From positions 62,001-126,000 of the forward strand of contig NZ_QMDI01000013.1 of the NCBI RefSeq assembly GCF_003336755.1: 64,000 bases of DNA, in the 5' to 3' direction. The translations under genes were made by a program, and so were the position numbers. The stretch comes from Elioraea thermophila (ex Habib et al. 2022) (GTDB taxonomy: Bacteria; Pseudomonadota; Alphaproteobacteria; Acetobacterales; Acetobacteraceae). Every line of letters begins with the position of its first letter. Position 1 is the first letter of the stretch. Below, piece after piece: positions 1-11,191 of this stretch. The notes under the pieces were generated by a model, which was given only the letters and a program-made list of their open reading frames with translations, did no database searches and was not told the DNA's origin.

Positions 1-925
1 CCAGCTGGGCTGGATCGAGTCCTGCCTGCATGGCGGCGTGACCAGCATGATCTCCGCCGGCGAAGTGCACCTGCCGGGCCGGCCGCGCGACCCCGTCGGC
101 GCGAAGGCCTTGGCCATCGTCGCCCGCAAGTCCTTCGGCGACATCATGCCGAACGGCGTACGCGTGCTCGCGGGCGCGGTGATCCCCGAACGCGGCCTCA
201 CCGAGCCTGATTTCGCCGAGATGGCGGCGGCAGGGGTGAAACTGATGGGCGAGATCGGCCTCGGCTCGGTCACGCAGGCCGAGGAGGCGCGCGAGATGGT
301 GGCGATGGCGCGACGGCACGGGCTTTCCACCGTCACCCATGTCGGCGGGCCGTCCGTGCCGGGCTCCTCCTACATCGGCGCCGACGTGGTGCTGGCGGCC
401 GATTCGGATGTCTGTTCGCACATCAACGGCGGCCCCACCGCGCTCGATCAGCGCCAGATCCGGCGCATCTGCGAGGAAACCACACGCGCGGTGGAGATCA
501 TCCACAACGGCAACCCGCGCGTCGCCCTGTTCGCCATGCGCACCATGCTCGAACTGGGCAAGGAGGCGCAGCTCACCTTGGGCACCGATGCGCCGGCCGG
601 CTCGGGCGTCCAACCCCTGGGCATGCTGCGCACCATCTCGCTGCTCTGTTCGGTCGGGGGTGCGGCGCCGGAACGCGCGATCTGCTGGGCAACCGGCAAC
701 GTCGCGCGCGTGCGTAGGCTTGAGCAGGGCGTGCTCGCCGTCGGCCGCCCTGCCGACCTCGTGCTCTGCGACCGTCCGCAGGGCTCGGACAGCACCAATG
801 TGCTCGAGGCGCTCTCGGTCGGCGACCTGCCGGGGATCGGCATGGTCATCACGGACGGCGTGATCCGGGTGACGCGAAGCCGCAACACCCCACCGGCGGA
901 ACGGATGCCCGAGCGCGTGGTGTGA
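1..925 (+). CDS. Enamidase-like amidohydrolase, C-terminal part (5' end outside window)
   Basis: The reading frame is open from base 2, so the N-terminus lies upstream. About 307 residues are visible and resemble the metal-dependent amidohydrolases related to enamidase of nicotinate fermentation. Visible marks are GWIES near the edge, HGGVTSMISAGEVH (an enamidase-like active-site stretch), THVGGPSVPGSS, DSDVCSHINGGPTA, and LTLGTDAPAGSGVQPLG with the Asp expected to act at the catalytic centre. The C-terminus has the usual GVLAVGRPADLVL composite-domain signature. By family it hydrolyses a cyclic amide or enamine C-N bond in the cytoplasm; the substrate cannot be told from sequence. It overlaps the next gene by GTGA, so both are probably co-transcribed. 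No nicotinate-pathway genes are visible in the window. Confidence 0.75.
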   Translation, partial: QLGWIESCLHGGVTSMISAGEVHLPGRPRDPVGAKALAIVARKSFGDIMPNGVRVLAGAVIPERGLTEPDFAEMAAAGVKLMGEIGLGSVTQAEEAREMVAMARRHGLSTVTHVGGPSVPGSSYIGADVVLAADSDVCSHINGGPTALDQRQIRRICEETTRAVEIIHNGNPRVALFAMRTMLELGKEAQLTLGTDAPAGSGVQPLGMLRTISLLCSVGGAAPERAICWATGNVARVRRLEQGVLAVGRPADLVLCDRPQGSDSTNVLEALSVGDLPGIGMVITDGVIRVTRSRNTPPAERMPERVV

Positions 926-1617
926 CCGCGCTTCCCCTCGGCCCCGCGGTCGACGACACGCCGCGGCCATTGCCCGCCCGCATCGCGCACGCGGGACGCA
1001 GCGTGCGCCTCGAGCCGCTCGGGCCGAGCCATGCCGCCGACCTCTGGCTGGCGGCGGCGGGAGCCGAGGCGAGCTGGACATACCTCTCCTACGGCCCTTT
1101 CGAGAGCGAGACCGCCCTGCGCAGGCACCTCGCCCGCCTCGCCGCCCGGCACGATCCCCTGTTCTTCGCCGTCCTGCCCACGGCGAGGGGCGGTGCCGCG
1201 GGCTGGATCTCCTTCATGGAGATGCGGCCCGACGATGCCGACATCGAGATCGGCCACATCTGGTTTCCGCCTGTCCTCGCCCGCAGCCGTGCGGCGACGG
1301 AGGCGATCGCCATCCTGATGCGCCACGCGCTGGATGACCTCGGCTACCGCCGCCTGACCTGGAAGTGCGACGCGCTGAATGCCGCCTCGCGCCGCGCCGC
1401 CGAACGCCTCGGCTTCACCTTCGAGGGCATCCACCGCAACCACCGCATCGTGAAGGGACGATCGCGCGACACGGCGTGGTATTCGATCATCGATGCCGAA
1501 TGGCTGCTGGTGCGCGATGCCCTCGCCGCCTGGCTCGATGACGCCAATTTCGACGAGGACGGGCAGCGGAAGCGGTCACTGGCCGCCATCAGGGCGGAGC
1601 TCGCCCGCGCGCGATGA
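922..1617 (+). CDS. GNAT family N-acetyltransferase (RimJ/RimL type)
   Basis: A 231-residue GNAT-fold protein. The N-terminal RSVRLEPLGPSHAADLW is the typical first strand and helix of RimJ/RimL-like acetyltransferases. The middle has GWISFMEMRPDDADIEIGHIWF, and the C-terminal half has the LGYRRLTWKCDALNAASRRAAERLGF acetyl-CoA/substrate segment (residues about 140-175). It should transfer an acetyl group from acetyl-CoA to an amine on a protein or small molecule; the acceptor is unknown. The GTG start overlaps the preceding stop (GTGA) and the end overlaps the next gene (ATGA), so it is translationally coupled in a run of four plus-strand genes. Confidence 0.85.
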   Translation: MTALPLGPAVDDTPRPLPARIAHAGRSVRLEPLGPSHAADLWLAAAGAEASWTYLSYGPFESETALRRHLARLAARHDPLFFAVLPTARGGAAGWISFMEMRPDDADIEIGHIWFPPVLARSRAATEAIAILMRHALDDLGYRRLTWKCDALNAASRRAAERLGFTFEGIHRNHRIVKGRSRDTAWYSIIDAEWLLVRDALAAWLDDANFDEDGQRKRSLAAIRAELARAR

Positions 1618-2414
1618 ACTATCGCCACGCCTTCCACGCCGGCAACCACGGCGACTGCCTCAAGCACGCCCTCCTCGTCGCCTTGCTCGATCGGCTCCTG
1701 CGCAAGGACGCGCCGCTCGCGGTGGTCGATCTGCACGCGGGTCGCGGCCGCTACGACCTCGGCGGCCCGGAGGCGAGCCGCACCGGCGAGTGGCGCGACG
1801 GAATCGGCCGCCTGCTCGACCAGCCGCCCGCACCGCTCGCCCGCTATGTCGGGCTCGTGCAGGCACTCGGCCTCTATCCCGGCAGCCCCGCCCTTGCGCA
1901 GGCTCTTCTTCGCCCGACCGATCGCCTCGTGCTGAACGAGAAGCAACCCGAGGAGTTCGCCGCCCTGCGCGCCTGGGCGGAGGGAGATGCCCGCATCGTG
2001 CTTCGTCAGGGCGACGCGTGGGCGCTGAAGGGGATCGTTCCGCCGGCGGGCTATCGGCGCGGCCTCGTCCTGTTCGACCCGCCCTATGAAGCGGAAGGCG
2101 AGCACGCGCGCCTCGCTGCTGCCTTGCGGGAGGCCCATCGCCTCGCCCCCACCTTCGTCCTCGCCGCTTGGTATCCGGTCAAGCATCTGGCGCCGGTGCG
2201 GGCCTTGCGCGACTCGCTCGCCGGCCTGCCCAAGCTGGTCGATGCCGCGCTCTACCTGCGCCCGCCGCTCGATCCGACGCGCCTGAACGGGTCGGGGCTA
2301 ATCGTCGTCAACGCGCCCTGGGGCTACGCCGAGGAAGCGCAGGCGATCGTTGAGGCGCTGCGCGGCCGCCTCGCCGACGAGGCGGGGGCGGCGGTCCACC
2401 TCGCCGCGGCATGA
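1614..2414 (+). CDS. rlmJ: 23S rRNA (adenine-2030-N6)-methyltransferase RlmJ
   Basis: A 266-residue protein with the hallmark RlmJ N-terminus (MNYRHAFHAGNHGDCLKHA), the SAM-binding segment VVDLHAGRGRYDL near residue 35, and the catalytic DPPYE motif near residue 160 typical of N6-adenine methyltransferases. The family methylates A2030 of 23S rRNA before ribosome assembly. Length matches the family (about 280). ATG overlaps the GNAT stop, and its own stop overlaps gpsA, so translation is coupled on both sides. Confidence 0.93.
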   Translation: MNYRHAFHAGNHGDCLKHALLVALLDRLLRKDAPLAVVDLHAGRGRYDLGGPEASRTGEWRDGIGRLLDQPPAPLARYVGLVQALGLYPGSPALAQALLRPTDRLVLNEKQPEEFAALRAWAEGDARIVLRQGDAWALKGIVPPAGYRRGLVLFDPPYEAEGEHARLAAALREAHRLAPTFVLAAWYPVKHLAPVRALRDSLAGLPKLVDAALYLRPPLDPTRLNGSGLIVVNAPWGYAEEAQAIVEALRGRLADEAGAAVHLAAA

Positions 2415-3397
2415 GCCGGCTCACCGTGCTCGGTGCCGGTGCGTGGGGCACTGCGCTCGCCGTTCGGCTGGCGGAACGGAACCGTGTGACGCTCTGGGCC
2501 CGCGACCCCACGCGAGCAAAGGCGATCGCCAGCGCGCGACGCAACGAGCGCTACCTGCCGGGGATCTCCCTGCCTGAGGCCGTCGTGGTGACGGCCGATC
2601 CGGCCGAGGCGATCGCCGGTGCGGAGGCGGTGCTCGTTGTCATCCCCACGCAGCATCTGCGGGCGGTGGCGGAGCGTTTCGCCGCCCTTTGGCCCTCCGG
2701 CATGCCGGTGGTGATCTGCGCCAAGGGCATCGAGGCCGGCACGCTCCGGCTGCCGAGCGAAATCCTCGACGCGGTGTTGCCGGGAGCACCCCTTGCCGTG
2801 CTGACGGGTCCTTCCTTCGCGCACGAGGTGGCGCGGGGCCTGCCCGCCGCCCTCGTCCTCGCGTGTCCGGACGAAGCCGTGCGGGCCGACCTCCGCCAGC
2901 GTCTCGCCATCGACCGCATTCGCCTGTACGGCTCGCCCGACGTGATCGGCGCGCAACTCGGGGGAGCGGCGAAGAACGTGATCGCGATCGCCGCCGGCGT
3001 GGTCGAAGGTGGGGGTTTCGGCGAGAACGCCCGGGCGGCGCTGATCACCAGGGGGCTTGCCGAACTCGCGCGGCTGATCCTCGCGGAGGGCGGGCGGGCT
3101 GAGACGGCGTCGGGGCTCGCCGGGCTCGGCGATTTGATCCTCACCTGCACCGGGGCGGCAAGCCGCAACCACAGCCTCGGCGTCGCCCTCGGGCGGGGCG
3201 AGCCGCTGGACGCGATCCTCGCCGCCCGCCGCGGGGTGACGGAGGGGGTCGCGACTGCACCCGCCCTGGTCGCCCGCGCGCGCATGCGGGGTATCGAACT
3301 GCCGATCGCGGAGGCGGTGGCCGACCTGCTGGCCGGCCGCGCCTCCCCGTCGGACCTGGCCGAGCGCCTTCTTGGCCGCCCGCCGCGGGACGAGTGA
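2411..3397 (+). CDS. gpsA: NAD(P)+-dependent glycerol-3-phosphate dehydrogenase GpsA
   Basis: A 328-residue protein that reduces dihydroxyacetone phosphate to sn-glycerol 3-phosphate for phospholipid synthesis. The Rossmann motif GAGAWGTALAVRLAERN lies at residues 7-23. GPSFAHEVARGLPAALVLA follows near residue 135, and the active-site region GGAAKNVIAIAAGVVEGG contains the conserved catalytic Lys. The C-terminal helical domain (GLGDLILTCTG) is complete. It ends the four-gene plus-strand run and converges on ccmB with one base between the stops. Confidence 0.95.
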   Translation: MSRLTVLGAGAWGTALAVRLAERNRVTLWARDPTRAKAIASARRNERYLPGISLPEAVVVTADPAEAIAGAEAVLVVIPTQHLRAVAERFAALWPSGMPVVICAKGIEAGTLRLPSEILDAVLPGAPLAVLTGPSFAHEVARGLPAALVLACPDEAVRADLRQRLAIDRIRLYGSPDVIGAQLGGAAKNVIAIAAGVVEGGGFGENARAALITRGLAELARLILAEGGRAETASGLAGLGDLILTCTGAASRNHSLGVALGRGEPLDAILAARRGVTEGVATAPALVARARMRGIELPIAEAVADLLAGRASPSDLAERLLGRPPRDE

Positions 3398-3398
3398 G

Positions 3399-4064
3399 TT
3401 ATTCCGCCGCCGAACGCAGCGCCACGCCGGCGGCGAGCGGCGCCAGCGGCAGGGCGGCGGCGAGCAGGGCGCCGAGCATGGCGAGATGGGGGGAGACGGG
3501 AAGACCCACCGAAGCGGCCTCCACCGCCGCCGCCCCGAAGATCAGCACCGGGATCGTCAGCGGCAGGACCAGCAGGGGAAGCAGCACGCCGCCGCGACGC
3601 GCACCGAGCGTGAGCGCGGCCCCCGCGATGCCGAGCAGGGAGAGCACCGCCGTGCCAAGCGCGAGGGCGGCAACCAGCGCGGGGATGGCGCGCAGCGGCA
3701 GCGCCAGCATCACGCCCCCGAACGGGGCGGCAAGCAGCAGCGGCACGCCGGTGGCAAGCCAGTGCACGGCCCCCTTCGCCGCCGCGATCGCCGCCGGATG
3801 CAGCCCCGAGACGAGCAGCTGATCGAGCGTTCCGTCCTCGTAATCGGCACCGACCAGGCGATCGAGCGGCAACAGCGCGGCAAGCAGGGCGGCGACCCAC
3901 ACCACGCCCGCCGCGATCCGCGCCAGCACCATCGGGTCCGGCCCCACCCCGAACGGAAAGAGCCCGCAGGCGAGCAGGAAGAAGGCGACGGCGGCGAGCG
4001 TGTCGCCGGCATTGCGGCGCGCAAGCGCAAGGTCGCGCGCCACCAGACCGAACCAGGCCTTCAC
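3399..4064 (-). CDS. ccmB: Heme exporter subunit CcmB
   Basis: A 221-residue polytopic membrane protein, about six hydrophobic segments, beginning [21 protein letters not shown] as CcmB proteins do and carrying FPFGVGPDP in the first extracytoplasmic loop. With CcmA it forms the transporter part of the CcmABCD complex, which releases holo-CcmE during cytochrome c maturation in the periplasm. ATG overlaps the ccmA stop (ATGA). No ccmC, ccmD or ccmE follows; the next gene is gpsA on the other strand, so the remaining ccm genes must be elsewhere. Confidence 0.93.
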   Translation of the reverse strand: MKAWFGLVARDLALARRNAGDTLAAVAFFLLACGLFPFGVGPDPMVLARIAAGVVWVAALLAALLPLDRLVGADYEDGTLDQLLVSGLHPAAIAAAKGAVHWLATGVPLLLAAPFGGVMLALPLRAIPALVAALALGTAVLSLLGIAGAALTLGARRGGVLLPLLVLPLTIPVLIFGAAAVEAASVGLPVSPHLAMLGALLAAALPLAPLAAGVALRSAAE

Positions 4065-4657
4065 GCCGCGAGCCTCAGCGTGCGGGCATCGGCGATCGGC
4101 AGATCGAGATGCGACGAGGCGACCACGATGCCGCCGCGCGCGCGGTGCGCCGCAACGAGACGCCCCAAGGTCGCAACCCCGGCGGCGTCCAACGCCACCG
4201 TCGGCTCATCGAGCAGCCAGAGCGGACGGTCGCCGAGCAGCAGGCGCGCGAGAGCCACGCGGCGTCGTTGCCCCGCCGAAAGGATTCGCACCGGCGCCTC
4301 GGCGAGCGGCTCGAGCCCGACCGCCACGATCGCCTCCTCCGCCGACCCGCCGCGAAGGCGCGCCTCATGATGGAGGGTCTCGAACACGGTCAGTTGCGGC
4401 TTCAGCGCATCGAGATGACCGAGGAGAGCGACGCGGGCGGCATGGGCGAGCGGATCTTCGCGGACGTTTTCGCCCTCCCAGGCGAGCGTTCCGTCGGCGA
4501 CACGACCGAGACCGGCGAGCACGCGCAGGAGCGAGGTCTTGCCCGCCCCGTTCGCGCCGAGCAGCACCAGCGCCTCGCCGCGCGCAAGGCAAAACGAAAC
4601 GCCGGCGAACACCAGCCGCCCCCCGCGCTCGCCGGCCAAGTCCCGCGCCTCCAACAC
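4061..4657 (-). CDS. ccmA: Heme exporter ATP-binding protein CcmA
   Basis: A 198-residue ABC ATPase of the short CcmA type. The Walker A motif [11 protein letters not shown] is near residue 33, the signature is [16 protein letters not shown], and Walker B is [13 protein letters not shown], followed by the H-loop His in ASSHLDL. It energises CcmB for cytochrome c biogenesis. The gene is divergent from acnA with 113 bases between starts, an arrangement common in alphaproteobacteria. It overlaps ccmB by ATGA. Confidence 0.93.
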   Translation of the reverse strand: MLEARDLAGERGGRLVFAGVSFCLARGEALVLLGANGAGKTSLLRVLAGLGRVADGTLAWEGENVREDPLAHAARVALLGHLDALKPQLTVFETLHHEARLRGGSAEEAIVAVGLEPLAEAPVRILSAGQRRRVALARLLLGDRPLWLLDEPTVALDAAGVATLGRLVAAHRARGGIVVASSHLDLPIADARTLRLAA

Positions 4658-4770
4658 CGCTGCCCCCGACTCCCGCTCGATGGACGGGTCGCACCCTATG
4701 GTGTAACGAGCCCTTCCGCCAACACGCCCAGGCGCTGTGTGCCATCTGGGGCGAAAGGAGAGCGACCGCC

Positions 4771-7464
<2,694 letters not shown>

Positions 7465-7498
7465 GCCGCTCCGCCGCCGGGGCGAAGGCGGAGGCGGC
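7465..7498. terminator. Hairpin between convergent acnA and methyltransferase genes
   Basis: Immediately after the acnA stop, GCCGCTCCGCC (7465-7475) can pair with GGCGGAGGCGGC (7487-7498) with one bulged base, leaving an 11-base loop. There is no clear U run on either side, so this may be a Rho-assisted or weak bidirectional terminator. Confidence 0.4.
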
Positions 7499-7500
7499 GG

Positions 7501-8715
7501 TCAGTCGAGCTGCAAGAGGAGGCTCTTGAGGTAAGCGCTCTCGGGCAGTTGCGGGTGTACGGGGTGGTCGGGCCCTGCCCCGGCAGCGCGCAGGATGCGC
7601 CCTTCCCGTTCAGCCTTTGCGAGGCCCTTGGCTGCGCAGGCAGCGAACTCCTCCGCCGAGACGTGGTGGCTGCAGGAGGCGAGGAACAGGAAGCCGCCCG
7701 GCGCGACCACCGAAGCGGCGAGGCGCGCGAGCTTCTCGTAGCCCTTCAGCGCCGGGCCGTGGTCCTTGCGTGACTTCGCGAAGGCCGGCGGGTCGGCGAT
7801 CACGAGGTCGAAGCGGGCGCCTTCGGCGGCAAGGTGCTCGAGCAGGCCGAAGGCCTCCGCCCGCACGATCTCGACCCGCTCGGCAAGCCCGTTCGTCCGC
7901 GCCGTCTCGGCCGCGATTGCCAAGGCCGGTTCCGAGCGGTCGGCGAGCGATACGCGTGCCGCCCCGGCGGCGGCGCAGCGCAGCCCGAAGGCGCCGGTGT
8001 GGCAGTAAAGATCGAGCACGCGCGCCCCTGCGGCGAGGGCTGCGACGGCGTCGCGGTTGAACCGCTGGTCGTAGAACCAGCCGGTCTTCTGCCCCTTCAG
8101 CACGTCGATCGGAAAGACGACGCCGCCCTCCTCCAGCTCGAGCCGCTGCGGCAGGCGGCCGGCGAGGACGGCCGCGCGCTCCGGCAGACCCTCGAGGGCG
8201 CGCGCTGGTCCTTCGTCGCGCGCGACCACGGCGAGTGGGGCGAAGAGATCGTCGAGCGCATCCAGGAGCTCCGCCTCCAGCCGCGCCGCCCCGGCCGCGC
8301 CGGCGGAGACGACGAAGACCTCGCCGTAGCGATCGATCACGAGGCCCGGCAGGCCGTCGGCCTCGGCGTGGCACAACCGATACCAGGGGGATGCGAAAAA
8401 CCGCGCGCGCAGGCAGGATGCGGCGGTCAGACGGGCGGCAAGGAACCGGGAATCGATCACCGCCTCCGGGTCGGGGGAGAGACGCCGGGCGGCGATGAGG
8501 CTATGGGGATTGAACATGAAGGTGCCGAACGCACGTCCCGAGGCGCTCTCGAGGCGCACGAGCCCGCCGGCAGGCAACGCGCGCAAGCCCGGGCTCCACT
8601 CGAGCTCGTTCGAGAACGCCCATGGATGACCCGCGCGGAGCCGTCGGTCATGCCCGGGCAGAAGCCGAAGAAGAGGGCGATCAAGGCGTGTCGGATGATC
8701 GGGATTGTCGGACAT
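7501..8715 (-). CDS. Class I SAM-dependent rRNA methyltransferase, RlmI-like (PUA plus methyltransferase domains)
   Basis: About 404 residues. The N-terminal PUA-type region (LRLLPGHDRRLRAGHPWAFS, residues about 10-30) is followed by a Rossmann-fold methyltransferase with VLDLYCHTGAFGLRCA (SAM site), IADPPAFAKS, and a Cys in FLASCSHHVS as in m5C methyltransferases of the COG1092 group, which includes RlmI (23S rRNA m5C1962). I use the ATG at 8715 (MSDNPDHP...); 15 further codons upstream are open but give no family-like sequence. It is divergent from the FNR-type gene. Exact target base is inferred from the family only. Confidence 0.85.
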   Translation of the reverse strand: MSDNPDHPTRLDRPLLRLLPGHDRRLRAGHPWAFSNELEWSPGLRALPAGGLVRLESASGRAFGTFMFNPHSLIAARRLSPDPEAVIDSRFLAARLTAASCLRARFFASPWYRLCHAEADGLPGLVIDRYGEVFVVSAGAAGAARLEAELLDALDDLFAPLAVVARDEGPARALEGLPERAAVLAGRLPQRLELEEGGVVFPIDVLKGQKTGWFYDQRFNRDAVAALAAGARVLDLYCHTGAFGLRCAAAGAARVSLADRSEPALAIAAETARTNGLAERVEIVRAEAFGLLEHLAAEGARFDLVIADPPAFAKSRKDHGPALKGYEKLARLAASVVAPGGFLFLASCSHHVSAEEFAACAAKGLAKAEREGRILRAAGAGPDHPVHPQLPESAYLKSLLLQLD

Positions 8716-8858
8716 TCGCGGCGAACTCCGGCGGGCCTGCAGGGAGCGGCGGGCCGTCAACCCCCGTTGTTTCCGACCGAAAAACTCGGGTAACCCTCGA
8801 GCGAGCGGGCGAGGTGAGCGACATCGCGGATCGCCTCAAAGGGGAGTTGAGCGCAGCC

Positions 8859-9599
8859 ATGGTTCAGCACGAACCCCTTCGCGTCGTCTCGCAGCGTCTC
8901 GGCGCGCTGCCCGCCCCCTGCGCCCACTGCGACGTGCGTGAACGCAACTTTTGCGCCGCGCTCGAGCCGGAGGAGGTGCTGGCGCTGACCAAGATCATGA
9001 CGGAGGCGAGGTTCGCCCCGCACGCCACGCTGTTCCGGGAGGGCGAGCCGGCCGAGACCGTCATGAACATCACCTCCGGGGCGGTGAAGCTGTACAAGCT
9101 GCTCGCCGACGGCCGCCGGCAAATCCTCGGCTTCCGCTTCGCGGGCGACTTCATCGGGCTGACCGCAGGACGCGAATACACCTACACGGCGGAGGCGCTG
9201 GAGGACACCCGAGTCTGCCGTTTCCCGCGCAAGCGCATGGAAGCCTTGCGCGAGAGCTTCAAGCGGATCGACAAGCGGCTGCTCGAACTCTCCATGGAGG
9301 AACTGGCGGCGACACAGGAGCAACTCGTCCTGCTCGGGCGCAAGACGGCGGAGGAGAAGGTCGTCTCCTTCCTGCTCCTGCTCGCCAACGGCCAGGTCCG
9401 GCGGGGCGAGCCGCTCGAGCCGATCCGGCTGCCGATGACGCGCAGCGACATCGCCGACTATCTCGGGCTGACCATCGAGACGGTGAGCCGCACCTTCTCG
9501 CTTCTCAAGCGGCGCGGGCTGATCGCGCTCGACGACACCACCCACGTGCGGGTGAGCGATCGCGCGGCGTTGGAGGAGATCGCCGCCGGTTCCGGCTGA
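8859..9599 (+). CDS. fnr: FNR-type oxygen-responsive transcriptional regulator (Crp/Fnr family)
   Basis: A 246-residue regulator from the ATG at 8859, preceded by AAGGGGAG; a GTG at 8814 would add 15 residues. Cys21, Cys24 and Cys32 form the N-terminal cluster in CAHCDVRERNFC, and Cys120 in LEDTRVCRFP aligns with the fourth [4Fe-4S] ligand of E. coli FNR. A cAMP-binding-like beta roll is followed by a helical dimer interface. The C-terminal helix-turn-helix MTRSDIADYLGLTIETVSR carries the E-x2-SR recognition residues that read TTGAT-N4-ATCAA. It should activate microaerobic or anaerobic genes. I see no convincing FNR box in its own upstream region. Confidence 0.9.
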   Translation: MVQHEPLRVVSQRLGALPAPCAHCDVRERNFCAALEPEEVLALTKIMTEARFAPHATLFREGEPAETVMNITSGAVKLYKLLADGRRQILGFRFAGDFIGLTAGREYTYTAEALEDTRVCRFPRKRMEALRESFKRIDKRLLELSMEELAATQEQLVLLGRKTAEEKVVSFLLLLANGQVRRGEPLEPIRLPMTRSDIADYLGLTIETVSRTFSLLKRRGLIALDDTTHVRVSDRAALEEIAAGSG

Positions 9600-9661
9600 C
9601 GCCCGCGGGACGGGGCGAGGGTCGCGGTGCGCTGCGACGGCGCGCGCCGCCGACAGGGCGC

Positions 9662-10741
9662 TCAGCGCACGAACACCCGCACCTCGGTGACCGTCGCCTC
9701 GCGCGCGGTCGCCGCCGACAGCGACAGCCGCTCCGACGGCATGCCCATCTCGACCAGCGCGCGCAGCACGCCCTCCGCCTGCCGGCGTGCCTCGTTCGCC
9801 GCCCGCGCCTGTTCGGCGGGCTCGCCGCGCGCCGGTGCCACCCCCTGCACCTCGAACTGGACGGCCGGGTTGCGGTCGAGCGCGGCGGAGACGGCGTCGT
9901 AGAGCGGCTGCCGGTAGGCGACTTCGGGGCGGTCGAAGCGGATGGTGACGAGCGGGCGTCGCTGCGCCGCCGCCGGCACGGGGCGGGGTGGTGCGGCCTG
10001 CGGCCCCGTGGCGACACGGGCCGAGAGGGGAGCGCCGAACATCCGTCCCGAATTGATCGCCAAGCCCAGGCTGCCCAGCGTGCGCCGCTCGGCGGCCACG
10101 GTGGCGGATTGGCGGCTGATGTCGTCGGTGATCTCGTTCAGAAGCCGCTCGATGGTGACGATGGTTCGGTTCAGGTCGTCCTCGAGCAGGTCGAGATTGC
10201 GGTGATCCTGATCCACGCCGCCCGACAGGCGATAGGCCGAGCGGATGGCGCTGTGCAGGAAGTTGGCGGTCGCGGCATTGGCAGCCACACGGGTGGAGAG
10301 GGCGGAAAGACGCCCGACGTTGCGGTCGAGCTCACCGAGCAGCCCCTGCGCTTCGTTCCAGGCCGCGATGAGCTCGGGATTGCCCGGCGTGGTGCCGACC
10401 TGCAGCCGCGCGGTCATCGTGCCGACGAGCGTCTGATAGCGGCCGGTGATGTCGGCGATCGCGGCCCGCACGGCGCGGAACTCCTGGGCGTTCGCCATCA
10501 CCGAACTGCGCAAGCCGGAGAGTTCGGAGGCGAGACCCTGCACGCGCTGATCGACCACCGTGCCCGTGGGCACCAGCCTGGCCGGCCCGGCGCCGAGGAT
10601 CGAGGAGTCCTCCGAGGCCGCGCCAAGCTCGAAGCGCGGCGACGCTTCCTCGGGCACCCGGCTCTGACAGGCGACCGCGAGCAGGGCGACGAGGGCCAGG
10701 GCGACGGGCTGAGCCGGAAGTCGGGCAGAAGGCACGGTCAC
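9662..10741 (-). CDS. Predicted lipoprotein with OmpA-like C-terminal domain
   Basis: A 359-residue protein with a lipoprotein signal (hydrophobic segment ending VALLAVACQ; Cys about residue 26), a long helical middle section (residues about 70-220) and a C-terminal OmpA-like fold starting at [20 protein letters not shown] and ending [10 protein letters not shown]. The helix [20 protein letters not shown] resembles the OmpA helix with a conserved Arg, but the Asp that usually binds peptidoglycan is not evident. It may anchor to the cell wall or act as a periplasmic scaffold. It is divergent from gatC with 150 bases between. Function is unknown. Confidence 0.65.
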   Translation of the reverse strand: MTVPSARLPAQPVALALVALLAVACQSRVPEEASPRFELGAASEDSSILGAGPARLVPTGTVVDQRVQGLASELSGLRSSVMANAQEFRAVRAAIADITGRYQTLVGTMTARLQVGTTPGNPELIAAWNEAQGLLGELDRNVGRLSALSTRVAANAATANFLHSAIRSAYRLSGGVDQDHRNLDLLEDDLNRTIVTIERLLNEITDDISRQSATVAAERRTLGSLGLAINSGRMFGAPLSARVATGPQAAPPRPVPAAAQRRPLVTIRFDRPEVAYRQPLYDAVSAALDRNPAVQFEVQGVAPARGEPAEQARAANEARRQAEGVLRALVEMGMPSERLSLSAATAREATVTEVRVFVR

Positions 10742-10891
10742 GATTTTCCCAGGGATCGCCGGGCGGAGGGAGGACGCTCGCGCCTCCTCTAGCAGAGCGG
10801 TCGGCAGCCGCGAAAGGCCCGGGGCCCGTTCTGGCCCGCCGGCGCGCCGAGTGCTATCGAGCCCCCGCCGAACGGAACAAGGTCAGTCATC

Positions 10892-11191
10892 GTGTCGCTC
10901 GACGCCGCAACCGTCAGACGAATCGCCGATCTCGCCCGCATCGCCGTCACCGACCAGGAGGTCGCCCGCCTGCAGGGCGAACTCAACGGCATCCTCGCCT
11001 GGATCGAGCAACTGAACGAGGTGGCGACAGAGGGGGTGGAGCCGCTGACCGGCGCGGTGCGCATGCGGCTTCGCCTGCGCGAGGACATGGTGACGGAGGG
11101 CGACCAGCACGAGGCAATCCTCGCCAACGCGCCCGACCGCGCGGACAACGCCATGGGCTCGTTCTTCGCCGTGCCGAAGGTGGTGGAATGA
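10892..11191 (+). CDS. gatC: Asp-tRNA(Asn)/Glu-tRNA(Gln) amidotransferase subunit GatC
   Basis: A 99-residue small subunit starting at GTG 10892. It has the family pattern [19 protein letters not shown] at the N-terminus and the C-terminal segment [17 protein letters not shown] that wraps around GatA. GatC stabilises the GatAB complex, which converts Glu-tRNA(Gln) and/or Asp-tRNA(Asn). It overlaps gatA by ATGA, the first of two tight couplings in gatCAB. Confidence 0.95.
   Translation: MSLDAATVRRIADLARIAVTDQEVARLQGELNGILAWIEQLNEVATEGVEPLTGAVRMRLRLREDMVTEGDQHEAILANAPDRADNAMGSFFAVPKVVE

Noticed and set aside
4000-4770. An N-terminal extension of about 257 codons on acnA.
   Set aside because: It runs antisense through ccmA, and a strong ribosome site precedes the ATG at 4771.
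8757-8770. CAAC-CCCC-GTTG repeat upstream of the fnr-type gene as an FNR box.
   Set aside because: The half-sites do not match TTGAT/ATCAA and the spacing is wrong.
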